64,000 nucleotides of DNA from NCBI GenBank assembly GCA_907163375.1, contig CAJQUW010002106.1, positions 124,001-188,000 of the forward strand, written 5' to 3'. The notes beneath the pieces were generated by a model. The model saw nothing but the letters and a program-made list of their open reading frames with translations, searched no databases and had not been told where the DNA came from. The DNA is from Prostheceraeus crozeri (lineage: Eukaryota > Platyhelminthes > Polycladida > Euryleptidae). This document shows, piece by piece, positions 22,128 to 33,838 of this stretch (its first letter is position 1; each line of letters starts with the position of its first letter). The position numbers were made by a program, and so were the translations under genes.

Positions 22128-24816
22128 GTATTGACCAGGGATTGCAAATACCCGGGTTTTTTTCAAGCACCCGGATCCCGGTTCCGGATCATAGACCCGG
22201 GTACCCTGGCGGATCCCGGATCCTATTAAATCCTATTATCAAAAGAGATAAAATTGCATGTAATTCGTTTTCATTATCGTGAAATATTGAATAGCCGGGT
22301 TTCTGAGATTAATTTTAAATCATGCGTTTCATAATACATACTAATGTAGTGATATTGAAATCCTAGGACTTTGCTATCGCCAACTGTAGGTGTCACTCTG
22401 GTTCTCAGTTGTTATTATGCCATTTTTACGAAATATCAATAGATGATTACAGTATTTTAAATAACGGTAATACAATCTGAGACCAAGTATAGATAAATGT
22501 GTACTCTTTCAATAAAATAAATTTACTATAATTTTAATACAATTTTAATATAGCAATTTTTTATAATTTGATTATAATTTTATTATAATGCAAATAAAAT
22601 AATTTGTATTGCCTGTGATCAAGCCTCAGTGCGAAAATTTGGGTTGCTTATAAACTTAATTAATTTTTATTTCTTGTTTTTTTCCGCGGAAGAGGGGCCA
22701 CTAAGCCAAATTTTAAACCAAAAAAAAGGTGTGCGAGTATTTAATTAGTAGAAAGGAAAGAAATCAAAATTGCTTTTATGTTTGCTTTTTTAGCTAATAA
22801 GCGTATATCACACTATTATAAATTTATTGATAATTGCAGCTATTGTTCATTGTAAGTATATAGTAAGGTAGCTGAAACAATTAAAAAATTAAAGGTAGTC
22901 TGGAGAATCACAATTGATCTTCATGTTATTAGCTTTGAAATTCATGGATGTCCAGTGGATGTTCATGGATGGTTAGTAAAGTGGGTGCAGTGGTCACAAG
23001 CTCACAACGATAACATAACAATTAGAATGAAGAGGATGAAAAAATTACCTCAATTCTGCAACCTTAATAGATGGTCATTCAATATCGAGCTACAAATATT
23101 CCTGGATAAAACACTTCTATTAGGACCCTGCGAGTCGGGCTTTTGTCAGCCTCGAATCGAGTTGGCAAAATATCAAGGATATTAAGAGGCAAAAATGTGT
23201 TTAGGCCTACTTAGGCCAATAAAATCAATGAAGAGAAAGAAAATAAGGTATATGGCGACGCAAATCGTTGATCGGGTGAGTGGGTTATCCTTTGTTAAGT
23301 ATATATAATTGTGGACATAAGACACACATTACACAAATTAAAAAAATTCTATGCATACAATCATTTATTTAGATTATTTTTGCAATCTTTTTTTTTGAAA
23401 CCTTTTGTTTAAGCATTATATATATTTTCCTTGTAGGTATATTATACAATAATTATTAAGCAAGCGTGCCACAAAAATCTCTCACCGTGCAGGGTGAGAG
23501 AGAACATCGATCCGTTGCAATTAGGAAATTGACAAAAGATCAATTTCATCTTTAACGAGTAATCTTAAACCTGTATTTTTTGCAGTTATGAACTATATCT
23601 ACTGGTCGCTGTTAAATTTCAGAGCAGGTCCTATTATTTTAATATTTATAGAAATTAACGGAGTTCGCAGTTTTTATTCAAGTTGTACATTATTGCAATG
23701 CGCATTAATCGATTTTTGTGTATTAATCTAATAGCACTCTATTCAGTTTATTCCAGTTAAACAGCTGTGTAGTTATTTATCACTTTAGAGAAACAGCACA
23801 TCATCAGACTATCTATCAATTGCAGCTGACTAATGTGATTTTGTCCGAGTTGTAGTCTGCTGAACATTATATCATCCTGCACTTGCCTTAATGAGAAACC
23901 TGTTAACCTACGTTGATGAGTGTAATTTTTTGTAAGTTGTGTATTTCAGGAAAAAGTGGGCCTGGGTTTCTATTCATCTTGTGAAGAAAGCCCAAAAAAC
24001 TAGTTGATCTTACTAGATTTCTCGATTTTTATTGCGAGGCCTTTCAGCCAGCACAGCCGGCTATCGTCAGGCGAATGACATAAACACATTAGATGATTAA
24101 CATCACTCATACTGCAATGGTCAGACACAAATTGCACAATAGAAATACGAACGAGCAGAGAATAAAATTACATGACTTCAAAAGAAAAATAAGGCACGAA
24201 GATACTATCTACAAATACTGGAAAGTAACAGTAAAGAAAAGGAAGAAAATGCTAAGGAAACCAAAAATCACTGATATGATGCTTAGTTTTATTGGATGAG
24301 GACAGATGTCGAGTCCACCAGGCCTCTTTGACAATCCTTTTTCGCCAGTTGCACTCCCGGTCAATAACTTTCATCCCGTCGAAATTCACGTTGTGACCGG
24401 AGTCCCATGCATGGTGGGAGATAGTAATAATTACTTTTCTCCAGGTATCGCAATTCACCCAAGAAAAAAAACGGAAAATCGGGAAAAACTAGGGTTTGAA
24501 TGCACAAATTTGAAATACTTACATTAGACTAATTTGGAAAAAACGGGAAACAACGGAAAGTAGTAAGTCATTAAAGAAATTCAATGTAGTGGAAACAAGA
24601 AAGTTATGCAAGCACGATATATTTTTACACATGTTCGCCAACTCGATTCGAATTCTCATCGTCGTCCAAGTAATCGACCGGTATAGCAAAATGTCGATTC
24701 GAGTCGAGTACACACCTGTCCGAGCACTCACGCCGGATCCCGGATCCGGATATTTACACCCAGATCCGCCAGATCCCGGATCCGGATCTTGACCCGGTGC
24801 AATCCCTGGTATTGAC
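22128..24816. mobile_element. Inner hAT-type element with perfect 8-bp duplication
   Basis: Occupies 22136-24808, begins CAGGGATTGCAAATACCCGG and ends with the reverse complement of CAGGGATTGCACCGGGTC. It is flanked by identical GTATTGAC at 22128-22135 and 24809-24816. Both ends carry clusters of GGATCC/GGATCCGG words (22165-22230 and 24735-24790). The interior is AT-rich, without a hAT transposase that I can see, and includes a Penelope-like fragment at 24.0-24.4 kb. It is probably non-autonomous. The perfect duplication makes it younger than the outer element. Confidence 0.8.
23960..24450 (-). mobile_element. Penelope-like GIY-YIG fragment inside the inner hAT
   Basis: Minus-strand frame ISHHAWDSGHNVNFDGMKVI followed by RECNWRKRIVKEAWWTRHL and NKTKHHIS. 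The H-W-GH, VID.E..W..R...EA pattern is the C-terminal half of a GIY-YIG domain with its catalytic Glu. A tail-like segment, VIRLTIAGCAGWKAS, follows at about 24030-24075. No reverse transcriptase is present. Confidence 0.45.
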
Positions 24817-25241
24817 GCTGACACAACCTTAGATCGAGGTGATCTCCGACTGTGCCTGCTAATGCAAAAGCTGCAGTATTGAATAGTGATAGAGTGATTG
24901 ACATTTCTATGGCTTTTGAAATTCGTAGATTCAGTTGGCATAGATATCTCATTATACATTTAATCTCAAAATTCTGAGTCTCCCACCACAAAATTTTAAT
25001 AGAATGTCATACAAATTTGTTGAATTTTTATTCATGACTATGGCTTTTTATAGTGGGGTATTACAATTTCAGATTCCAAATCATCGGATTTCATGTCTGT
25101 GTCATAAAACGTGCAAAATTTACTTTCGTGAATAATCTGGAAATAGGCCTCCTTTCACGAATTCACGATTCACGAAAAAATGTCTCGTGATTCGTGAAAT
25201 TCACGCACTCGTGATTTTATAAAATCAGCCCTAGATACAAG

Positions 25242-25745
25242 TCGACATAATGTTCTGCGTGATCAGTTAAACCAAATCTACGAATGGACAAACCTGCGAC
25301 CTGCTCTCGAAAAAGGCAGTGGCTGTGGTCACTCAGATCCTAATAGAAGACCAGCAGACGTTCTTTTTAGCCAGACTGGAGAATTGGTCGACCAACAGCA
25401 GTTGACCTGATTGTTGTACATCCGATCAACAGCAACTCTGAATCAGGAGAGAGCACAGCGGAATGGTCACCTTTGCTGGTGACTGAAAAAAAGAAATCAT
25501 GCCTCCAATAACAACAGGTGTAAGCTTGGTTGGGCATGTATTCCGATGGTGGTTACAGCCTTAGGATCATGGGGAGAAGAAGCCCTAAACGCATTCTCTA
25601 GGGTTGCTTCCAGACTCTCAACAAAGACTTTAATGACCTTTTCTGAAGCACGGGAGGCCATAATGAAAAATGCCCACCGCGTTGATGTGCTACAACGTCC
25701 GATCACTGCTGCCTGTGAATATGACGGAAGGTGGCTGACATGAAC
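25242..25745 (+). mobile_element. Non-LTR retroelement ORF, 3' portion of the split copy
   Basis: Continues the same frame across the insertion (FVTS then RHNVLRDQLN), then NRRPADVLFSQTGELVD, MVVTALGSWGEEALNAFSRV, SRLSTKTLMTFSEAREAIMK and VDVLQRPITAACEYDGRWLT. RPADVL followed by a second acidic residue fits a restriction-like endonuclease motif. The frame ends at a TGA at 25741-25743; what follows to 26040 looks like 3' UTR and spacer. Stops and one shift near 25410-25500. Confidence 0.6.
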
Positions 25746-26058
25746 TGGTTCTGGCCGGGGCGCCGGATTATTTTGACTATTAATTTCTGTCTGTTGTCTT
25801 CTGTATTTTCCTTATCACATATGTTTATCGGTAGGTAGAGCATTTGTTACTTCAAGATAATCAGGTAAGATGAAACATATTATCTTATTTTTTTAGTTGA
25901 CTTGATTGACCTCTTTAATGAAGAAAATTTCGCAGGGTTGATGTCTGTGTTTAAAATTCGTATCCTGTAGCCGTATTTACAGGGTGTCATGTTTGAGACA
26001 TAAAAAATAAAAAAAATCACCGACACGAAAGCCTATAACATCAGAAATTCAATACCCT
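25746..26058. other. Spacer with possible mariner left end
   Basis: Mostly AT-rich. ACAGGGTGTCATGTTTGAG at 25979-25997 resembles the word at 30671-30706 (GGACACTCTC, ATGTCGTGTTTGAG), so it may mark the left end of the mariner-type element described at 26786 and 30235. Confidence 0.25.
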
Positions 26059-26260
26059 TAGTTTATATACAGGTAAAAATGCACTCTCCCTTTAGTTTTG
26101 CGAAAGTTAATAACAATACTTACAAGAAGTTTCATCTCGGATGGTTCTCGTTGGAAAAAGGGTTGGCGCTCGAAACATTCGAGACGAAACTTCTTGCAGA
26201 TATTGTTTTTAACTTTCGCAAAAATAAAGGGAGAGTGCATTTTTACATGCATATAAACTA
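26059..26260. repeat. 202-bp imperfect palindrome (hairpin element)
   Basis: The left arm (TAGTTTATATACAGG, TAAAAATGCACTCTCCCTTT, TTTTGCGAAAGTTAA, AAGAAGTTTC) is repeated in reverse complement from about 26170 to 26260 with roughly 10-15% differences; the centre is about 25-30 bases. Both strands therefore show similar open frames, which are artefacts. The outer edge resembles a segment near 54862 (GAGAGCACATTTTTACGTG), so it is probably a dispersed foldback element. Confidence 0.8.
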
Positions 26261-26785
26261 TGAAAAACCTCCCGTCGGAAGCAATTAACGATGCTAAATA
26301 GCACCCTCAGTACTTCAAGAATCTATCTTCGGATTATTAATGAACTCCAATCATTAATTCCATCTAAAGGAGCGCATCAAAAAGTTGAACATAATCACCA
26401 TCATTGCGTCATATCCAGTCGATGCTATTTATGAATTTTATTAGTGTTGACCTTACCGACTTCCCAAATTCCGCAATTAATGAAATAGTTGTCATATAGT
26501 GGCTGTTGAATAATGTATAATAGATCTGATTGAATTGAATCGTCAATCGAGTTGAGAAGAAAATCATTTGTCTACCGTTTTGGTTGCGGAAGTAAAGCAA
26601 CAGCATAGATATTTTTGAATCCGATCAATCCTATCTACATGTATTGTCTGTATTTTCTGGCTGATTGAATCGTTCATTCTTTTTAAAATTTACGGTTTTC
26701 TAATTTATATATCATCAAGTCTTGACTCTGCATTTCTTCATTCTCACTTCCTAAGCGAACCATACCAACACTCTCAGTTCGTTCA

Positions 26786-26990
26786 AGATTACGTGGATTT
26801 GATCATTTTTTATGAAAACGGAGAAAATGTCACTGCGACTATTCGTGCAGTCTGTACATCACACGGAATCAAAAGTTTAAAGAGGCTCCTGTTTATAAGG
26901 CTTCTAAAGTTACGCCTTATTAAACTTCAGCTGCCACTTTCTACTGACACTCCGAGGATAATAAGGTGACGAGATCAATGCACTTCTCTT
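26786..26990 (+). pseudogene. Mariner-type transposase N-terminal piece
   Basis: Translates QDYVDLIIFYENGENVTATI, then RAVCTSHGIKSLKR, the first helix-turn-helix found before the DDE domain of a mariner-like transposase group. The frame degenerates after 26,900. The matching C-terminal part is at 30235-30560 in the same orientation, and the DNA between (27.0-30.2 kb) would include later insertions. Confidence 0.4.
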
Positions 26991-28950
26991 TATAGCCATT
27001 CGCGAAAAATTGCTTTTGCTGGTGACGCACGATGCACGATTATTGAAGGAATGCCTTTGCCTCCAGTCCATTGTCCATTCTCTACTAACTCATCATCGAT
27101 CGAAAAGTGTCAGCAATCAAGTTGCACGTGTAAACGCTGCCTAACACTGTGAAGACAATGATAATGAGATTTCAGAAGACCTCATCCTGTCTGGTCGAGC
27201 CTCATACGAGGAGAGGCCGAGATGATGTTGATGTTGGTGACGTGCTTGAGGTCGTCGAAGAAAATCTCTATACCAGCACCACTGCACCAGAGCCATTGCC
27301 AATCGGTGTCATTTCTCCAAATAGAAAGTTCACTCTATTTTGGAAATGGACTTACAAATCACGGTATTCACGGCTAAACTTGAACATTTCCTCTCTGAGA
27401 CTGCAACTTAGGAGCGCTTGGAATCTTAGGTGGGACTGGAAATGCAACCTCCATTTATTGTTCACTTCAATCCTGAGCCTGGGAAAGCATCAATTTTCAT
27501 TAACGAACAATCAGTAGATTCTATCATTTCTATTGCAATTTGCAGATCAGAAATCAATAGTAGAAGCTAAGCAACAATCCAAAGATGTATATAACTTTCC
27601 ATGTTATCGCTGTCCGTAAATACTTTAAGTTATTCAGGACGAATTCATAATAAATTATTAAATAACCTATGTAGACTTCTACTTAAATTTGTCACTCAAG
27701 CTCAAGGATTACAGAAGACTTTGAGCACTATAATGTATAATGTAGTTATTGCAGTCTTGTGCCCACCAGCTTTCAAATGGAAAATCAGTTTAGTAAGAAA
27801 ATCTAGTAGCCGCATGCAGAACACTATATAATTAAAAACTGTAGGTCGACAATAAACCATATTTTGTACTTAAACCCATATAGCCTTTGTACCAGACATC
27901 CGATTTATTTCATCTCATGGATGCAGATGATTCAAGATAAGAGGAACATTTCGTCTCTACCAGCGATTGATAAAATCTTAACAGGAAAGAGAGTCTGTTC
28001 AGCGCACCAAATTAGTCCATCACTAAAAAATGGACGAATTTTACTGCTTTTAAGCGATGATCGAAATTCGGCACGCTGACTAACTTTTGTATGGTTGAAA
28101 TTTTGGCCTCACATGGTCGAGTTAAAATGCTCCCCTTATCCTGAAGTATCTATAGACCTATCTCACGGATTGAGTCGATTTGGTGGTTCAAAAGTTACAT
28201 GAGTTAAGTGCAAAAATCCTCATTAAGAAAAGTATTTTTAGGGCCATCATTAAAAGAAGTCAATGGAATAGCCTACTGTCAAAATATTTGATGATGTACT
28301 CTGATGCATAAAGCAATCCTTTCTTATTAAGTCGATATCCTGCTTGAGTTTTGCTTCCTTACATCGTGGCCTACTTTTAGTAGTTATTGTTACATGAGTA
28401 CATGTTTTAATTTTATATTTACGTGCGTAAATGTCTATATGATCAATACACTTGCATGTGACAATTGTCTCCATCCCATTGCAGGTTGTGGTGGGGCTAA
28501 GTACAGTTGGTATCTAGTAATTCAATGGCTTGGTTTTTGCTCAATCTCATGTAGCAGTTATTGTTTTGGGATGTGATGTATAGTTCAATGTTTTCGTAAA
28601 CCACGTGTAGTGTACCAAAAATTCCTGAAGAAAGACAGTCTGTGAAGCATGTCTTATGCTCCTAGTGTAAGTATAAGCAAAGGACGGGAAACGGCTATAA
28701 ATCAAACGAAGAGTTGAAATAATTTTTGGCCAGCCGCGGTGAGCCGATTCGAATTTTTCTCGAATCGAATCTCAAAGCTACGCAGGTCCTTAATTTCTAG
28801 AGAATGTTTTGTTTACCAACGAAACCATGTTTGAACTAAACCCTTCATTCAACATGCAAAACTGTCGTTTTTGGGCTAGTGAGAGACCTGCTGGAGACCA
28901 AAAACGAAGAAATGTTCAGAGCATCGAACAATCAGTCTGATGGCACACAC
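26991..28950. other. Unassigned DNA inside the mariner-type region
   Basis: A plus-strand frame at 27149-27517 and several shorter ones carry no motif I recognise; a Cys-rich word (CQQSSCTCKRC) occurs near 27109-27141. It may be a separate insertion. Confidence 0.3.
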
Positions 28951-28954
28951 GATC

Positions 28955-30110
28955 AAGTTGTTATTGAAACTAATTATGGTCAGGATAGATCATCAGATAG
29001 ATGCGGAGATCTCAGAAACACAGTTCGGATTTCGGAAAGAAAGTTGAACTCAAGAGGCGATGTTTGCGATGCGGATGATATGTGAACGTAGCATACAAAT
29101 GCAGAGGACGTTGTACCTCTGCTTTATCGACTACGAGAAAGCTTTTGATTAAGTACGGCACAATAAATTGATGGAATTGCTTAACAGACAGAAGATAGGT
29201 TGTTGAGAATATCAGGACGCTGATGAACCTATGCCACAATCAAATAGCGACTATGCGACTGGACAATTGTGGAACAGTAATTAACGGTAAAAGAACCAAC
29301 CACTTGAGATATGCCGACGATACAGTGCTCATAGCTGACAATGAATATGATCTCCAGTGGATGCTAGTCGCGGTCAATCGAGCGAGTCTAGACTATGGAT
29401 TGAAAATAAATACACGAAAAACGAAGGCTATGGTCATCTCCAAAAATGACTCGCCAGGGCACTACAAGCGGATGCATACGACGATAGACGGAATCTGCAT
29501 AGAACAGGTTATATCTTTTGTTTATCTGTGATCGATGATGACCGACGACGGCAAATTTGAGTGCGAAATCAAGAGATTGTGATAGCCAAAGCTCAATTTA
29601 TGAAGATGAAGAAGCTGCTAACATCTAAACCAAAATACGGTTTATGGAGTGTTACATCTGGTTTGTCCTTCGATACGGGTCAGACACACGGACCTTTAAC
29701 GCTGCAACTACTAAATCTATAAAAGTGTTCGAGATGTGGTGATACCGGCGGCTACTCCGTGTTCCATGGACAGGGAGAAGAAGAAGCATCTATTCTGACG
29801 GAGATAGGGAGAGAAATTACATTGTTCCCTAAAATCGCGAGAGCAAAGTCTGCATTGTTTGGGCAAGTAATACGAAAAGAAGGAGTGCTAACGCTGATAC
29901 TGACCTGGGAGATCTAGGGGAAGAGAGGGAGAGGATGACAGCGAATGTTGTGGCTGGACGACATCAAGCAATGAACGGGACTAACAATCAGACAACTTGC
30001 CACCTGTGCAAGAAACCTCGAGGAGTTTTCCGGCATAGTGCGCCAACTGCGACCCAATGGATAATGGAGAGACCTGCGAACTCTTTATTTGTTGTGAAAC
30101 ATGGAGTTGA
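28955..30110 (+). mobile_element. LINE reverse transcriptase fragment, RTE-like
   Basis: Frames give ISETQFGFRKES, FAMRMICERSIQMQRTLYLC, FIDYEKAFD, then after a gap GKRTNHLRYADDTVLIADNE, GLKINTRKTKAMVISKND, IDGICIEQVISFVYL, KAQFMKMKKLLTSKP and GKRGRG near the end, followed by WLDDIKQ. The YADD catalytic box is intact, but the VRQGC region just before it is deleted and there are numerous stops. Both ends are missing. Confidence 0.7.
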
Positions 30111-30234
30111 TTTTCTAAGCGTGTGATCGTCGGACCCTACTTCTTCAGTACCAGTGTTACTGTTGACTCTTATTTGAAAATGATTACTATCTTTGTAATC
30201 TCTGAGCTGAAAATTATGAGGAAGTATAGCAGCA

Positions 30235-30560
30235 TGGCATTTCAGTAGGACGGAGGTACATCCCACACGCCGAGAAAGACAATCGACTACCTGAAGAAAA
30301 TGTTTCCCAAGCGATTTATCAGTCGCCTGGATTTTGGATGGCCTGGATATTCACCTGACTTATCCCCGATAGACTTCAGCTTCTGAGGGTATATCAGATC
30401 TTCGGTATGTGTGCGAAGCCATAGTGACATCGACTCATTAAAATTTGCTATCACGGACTTTGTGGCAAGTTGTTCACAGGACTTATTCATGAACTGTGTC
30501 GATAGTATGTTGACTCACTGTCAACTTTGTCTTGAAAATAACGGTGATATTTTCGAATAA
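30235..30560 (+). pseudogene. Mariner-type transposase C-terminal piece
   Basis: Translates GGTSHTPRKTIDYLKKMFPK, then RLDFGWPGYSPDLSPIDFSF, GYIRSSVCVRS and a tail ending NNGDIFE. SPDLSPIDF is the third-acid box of mariner transposases (FQQDGA.AHT, then WP..SPDL..DF), and the first part corresponds to FQ.DG. One stop replaces the residue after DFSF, and another lies in FQ*DG. The element end is probably near 30680. Confidence 0.65.
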
Positions 30561-30709
30561 AGCATACCTTTTTGTACTGGGAAAAATGACTTTTATATAT
30601 TATGCTGGCAAACTTTAATGGATGCATCGTTAATTCCGAAGTTTTTCAAATAACTTTTTCAGTCTAAAACAGGACACTCTCTAAATGTCGTGTTTGAGAA
30701 ACCACAATG

Positions 30710-31080
30710 GCAGATGTCTTATGGTGAACTATCAATGAGTTGGTCATACCATGTTTTTTAAACAACCTCCGAACAACGAATTGGAAAGGCTTTACAAGTT
30801 CTGTAAAAACCGTAACTTGTCGTTTTCAGTCTGCCAAGTGCCAGTAGCATCCACGCTTCAGAGGCGCTCTCAGGTCTCAAGTCGCTTCAGCAAATCAAAA
30901 TTGTCAATAGCTCCACCATTGCTGTAAACACTTGCGTGTTTTAATCTAATGCATGGATAGATCAATTCATGTTCGTGACCTGAATCATTCCTAATTGATA
31001 AATGGGAAACGAACGACTGGTTGCAAATTTAGAGACCAAAATGTTAAATAATGAACGCAAGAATCAAGCTGTAGCCTATA
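30710..31080. other. Spacer without recognised features
   Basis: Mixed-composition DNA between the mariner-type end and the CCGA-rich repeats. Nothing supported. Confidence 0.3.
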
Positions 31081-31083
31081 CGA

Positions 31084-32010
31084 CGACTGGCTACCGATTC
31101 GGAATTGAATCCGATCCGACGGCTCGAAAACAATATCCGAATCCGAAGGAATACGATCCGACAGTATATTTTACATATCCAAATTCGCTCCGACATTCGT
31201 ATAATCCGACTAAATCCGAAAAAGGTAACCATGATACACACAAGCAACATTGTACATTCTCCTGTATCCCGTTTCTGATCAATTGTTCATATCTTGTATG
31301 TTCATGTATGAATGAACAGGAAGATCATTTTCAGGGTTTTTTATTAGGCTTTGCCCTCAACAATGCACAAAATGAACCCTGGGCCTGCAATGTGCATGGA
31401 TGTACAAAAAGTATAGTTATTTAATGATTTAAACGTCATCTTAGCAATAGTGTGAATTACATATATCACTCAAGTCGAATCGATGTAGTCTACGTAATTG
31501 CAATATCATAGCTAGCATCCATATCTGGACGTCATGTAATCAGGCCTCACAGACCTCATATTTTCTTACCATCCCTTTCTTGGGAATTTCTATTTTTCAG
31601 CTAATTTTTACTATTTTCAGGATTTCTCCTATTACAGGAGTTTATCAAATTTACCGCACTTCATTGGTGCCAATTTAGATTGCTTAGATTTTACGTTTTA
31701 CGAGTACATTGCTGATTGCTTATCTTTTTCTTATACGTATTTAAAACAATATACCTTACTACTTGCTTTCAGCAAATTAAACATACAACTAGGGCTAATA
31801 TTCAGAGACAGAATGATAGTCTGACGATTATGGACAATGTAAATGCTATAGCCGAGCAAATCCGATCCGAATCCGACTGCAGATCGGAATCGTTCGAATT
31901 CAGTCTGTTATCTCATGATCGGATTCGTAGTTTTAGCTTGGAGAGTCGGATCGCATCCGAACGTTTAGTGATTTTATGAAATTCCGATTTTATCCGACTT
32001 AGTGGAATTC
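31084..32010. repeat. Paired CCGA-rich repeat clusters
   Basis: At 31084-31225 and 31855-32005 the sequence is dominated by ATCCGA/TCGGAT words in many variants (for example ATCCGATCCGA, ATCCGAATCCG). The roughly 630 bp between is ordinary AT-rich DNA. Paired short-word arrays of this kind flank the inner hAT at 22.1-24.8 kb, so this may be another non-autonomous element, but I could not fix matching termini or a target duplication. Confidence 0.35.
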
Positions 32011-33838
32011 ACAACTGGTCACTTAACAAAAAATTCGGAAGCGAAAAATTGACCTGGATTATTTTCCCAAACCTCAGATACATTAGTTTGTACAAAAATG
32101 GCATCATATTTGTTGTCGCCTGTACCACGTCTTATTGAATTACTTAGTATCTATTGGTTGCAAATATACCTATAATTTGAGGAACAGTTGGCTAAGTGTA
32201 AGAAGTAGGTCAGCATAGCATTCTATTCTACGTAATGCAAGAGCAACCATGCACAATGACATGCCATACTAACGTAGAATATTAACACACAGGCTTCACA
32301 GCAAGTAAACATACAAAAATAGAAGGACAAACTTTGTGGTATAAAATGGGCCAAAAAAGTGACAATGAAACTGTTTAGTAAGTTTGTCTTTGACTATATT
32401 CGTAAGGTTCTGTTCTTTTCTTTTAATGATTGGAAATAGGAAATAGAAAATTAAGAAGATTTCAATGATTTTTAGAGATGCAATGTAGCGACTCAGAGAT
32501 TTCTGGGATTCGATCAATGGCATTATAATTTTTAAAAAATGGAAGCAGGAAAAGAGATCGTTGAGTATTTGTTCAGATCGATCTAAGATTATCCAAAAAT
32601 AAGATAATTCTAATTTTTAGATAGTTATGAATTATTCAAAAAAATTAACAATCGAGACAACTACGTGAGAAACAATCTTCCGTCAAGTCATAAATTTATG
32701 AAAAGTGCTTGTTTTGCTGTTCCATTTGCCATCAAAGTAAAAAGTGGCCTTTCTATCGGAAAATAGTCAAGTCAATTCATTTACGCATGTCAAAATATGC
32801 TTTCGATTCGAATTATGTTACGCTGAAACTGTGCGTTAAAAGGAAATGAACTTGGAGATACTGATTCAAGCAATGTCAAACAGACTCGAAAAATTAAATT
32901 TGTAATAACCGCTCTTCCAGGTTTCTGTGTGTAATTTTCATTAAAATTACACACGGTATTTCTCATCAACCCTTCATCGCAATGCCAGGTAGCCGTACCT
33001 TACTTCAAATCATCGTGTGACTTATATTATTTTTTGAGGAACGTCATATTGATGAAGCGCTACCGGTATAACATTGCATTCAAATTAGTTTTATTGCTAG
33101 TGAATGCAAATGGATTATTCATTACCATTGATTAATCAGAGAATCGTGAAAATCGTTTATTATCCAGATACCCATTTGTCTTAATTATTGATTGGGTACA
33201 ACGTTGTTCAACAAAATATAAAACATCTATCTACAATTTCGGGTATTTTTTAGAAGGTATCCTTAGTTTTTGATAAATTATGTCTTAAATAGTTGACCTA
33301 TTTCGATGTACGAGTAACTATGGTAATCAATAGATGCTCATGTATCTTTCTGTACGTTAAGTTATGAATTCTGCATTCATCACATACTGTATGGTGCTTT
33401 TAAGTTTTATTTGAAACACAAATATTGTAAATGATGGCTTCCTGCAATCGAATTTCAAACCCAATAATAGAAATGCTAATAAATGCGATTATTAGTATTA
33501 TGACTTAATTTAGAAAATTTATATGGAATTCTCGGAAATAGTGCATTTTCATTCAGTAAGTTATTTCCTTTTACTTTTCAAACTGATATTAAAACAGGTG
33601 CGCCACCTCCAGTGGCAATTTAAGATGCTCATTTTTGGCATCCCGGTGTTGAGCTCTTCTCGCCGGGACAGTTTTGCCACCTGCCCAGGATGGATATTTA
33701 TATTTTTAATTACATTGTTCTAATTTGCACCATAACATGCAGGTATTTTTCATGTTGAATGTCCCTGTCGTCTGTTTATTTGTATTCTGTGGTAAAAGTC
33801 CTGTTTTTTCTTTTTTTTCTGTTCGCCTTTTAGTGTTT
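32011..33838. other. AT-rich stretch, one small GC-rich hairpin
   Basis: No coding signal. At about 33611-33685 a GC-rich segment shows nested complementarity (GTGGCAA with TTGCCAC, CCCGG with CCGGG) and stands out from the surroundings. It lies about 150 bases beyond the 3' end of the LINE ORF2 and could belong to its 3' UTR or to a small hairpin element. Confidence 0.3.

Larger units (their letters stand above)
21443..25241 (-). mobile_element. Outer hAT element inserted in the retroelement
   Basis: Termini are TAAGGCTGAC at 21451 and, reversed, TAGGGCTGAT ending at 25233, flanked by the 8-bp duplications GTTACAAG (21443-21450) and GATACAAG (25234-25241), one mismatch. Removing 21451-25233 plus one duplication restores an unbroken reading of the surrounding ORF. 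Both ends are packed with TTCACGAA words in opposite orientation, probable transposase-binding repeats. The remaining coding part is at 21690-22120. Length 3783 bp, of which 2673 bp is a younger insertion. Confidence 0.75.

Noticed and set aside
24519-24991. Minus-strand open frames of 87-146 residues
   Set aside because: They cross the boundary of the inner hAT and its GGATCC array, so they cannot be one gene.
26058-26288. Two similar open frames on opposite strands
   Set aside because: They are the two readings of one near-palindrome, not genes.
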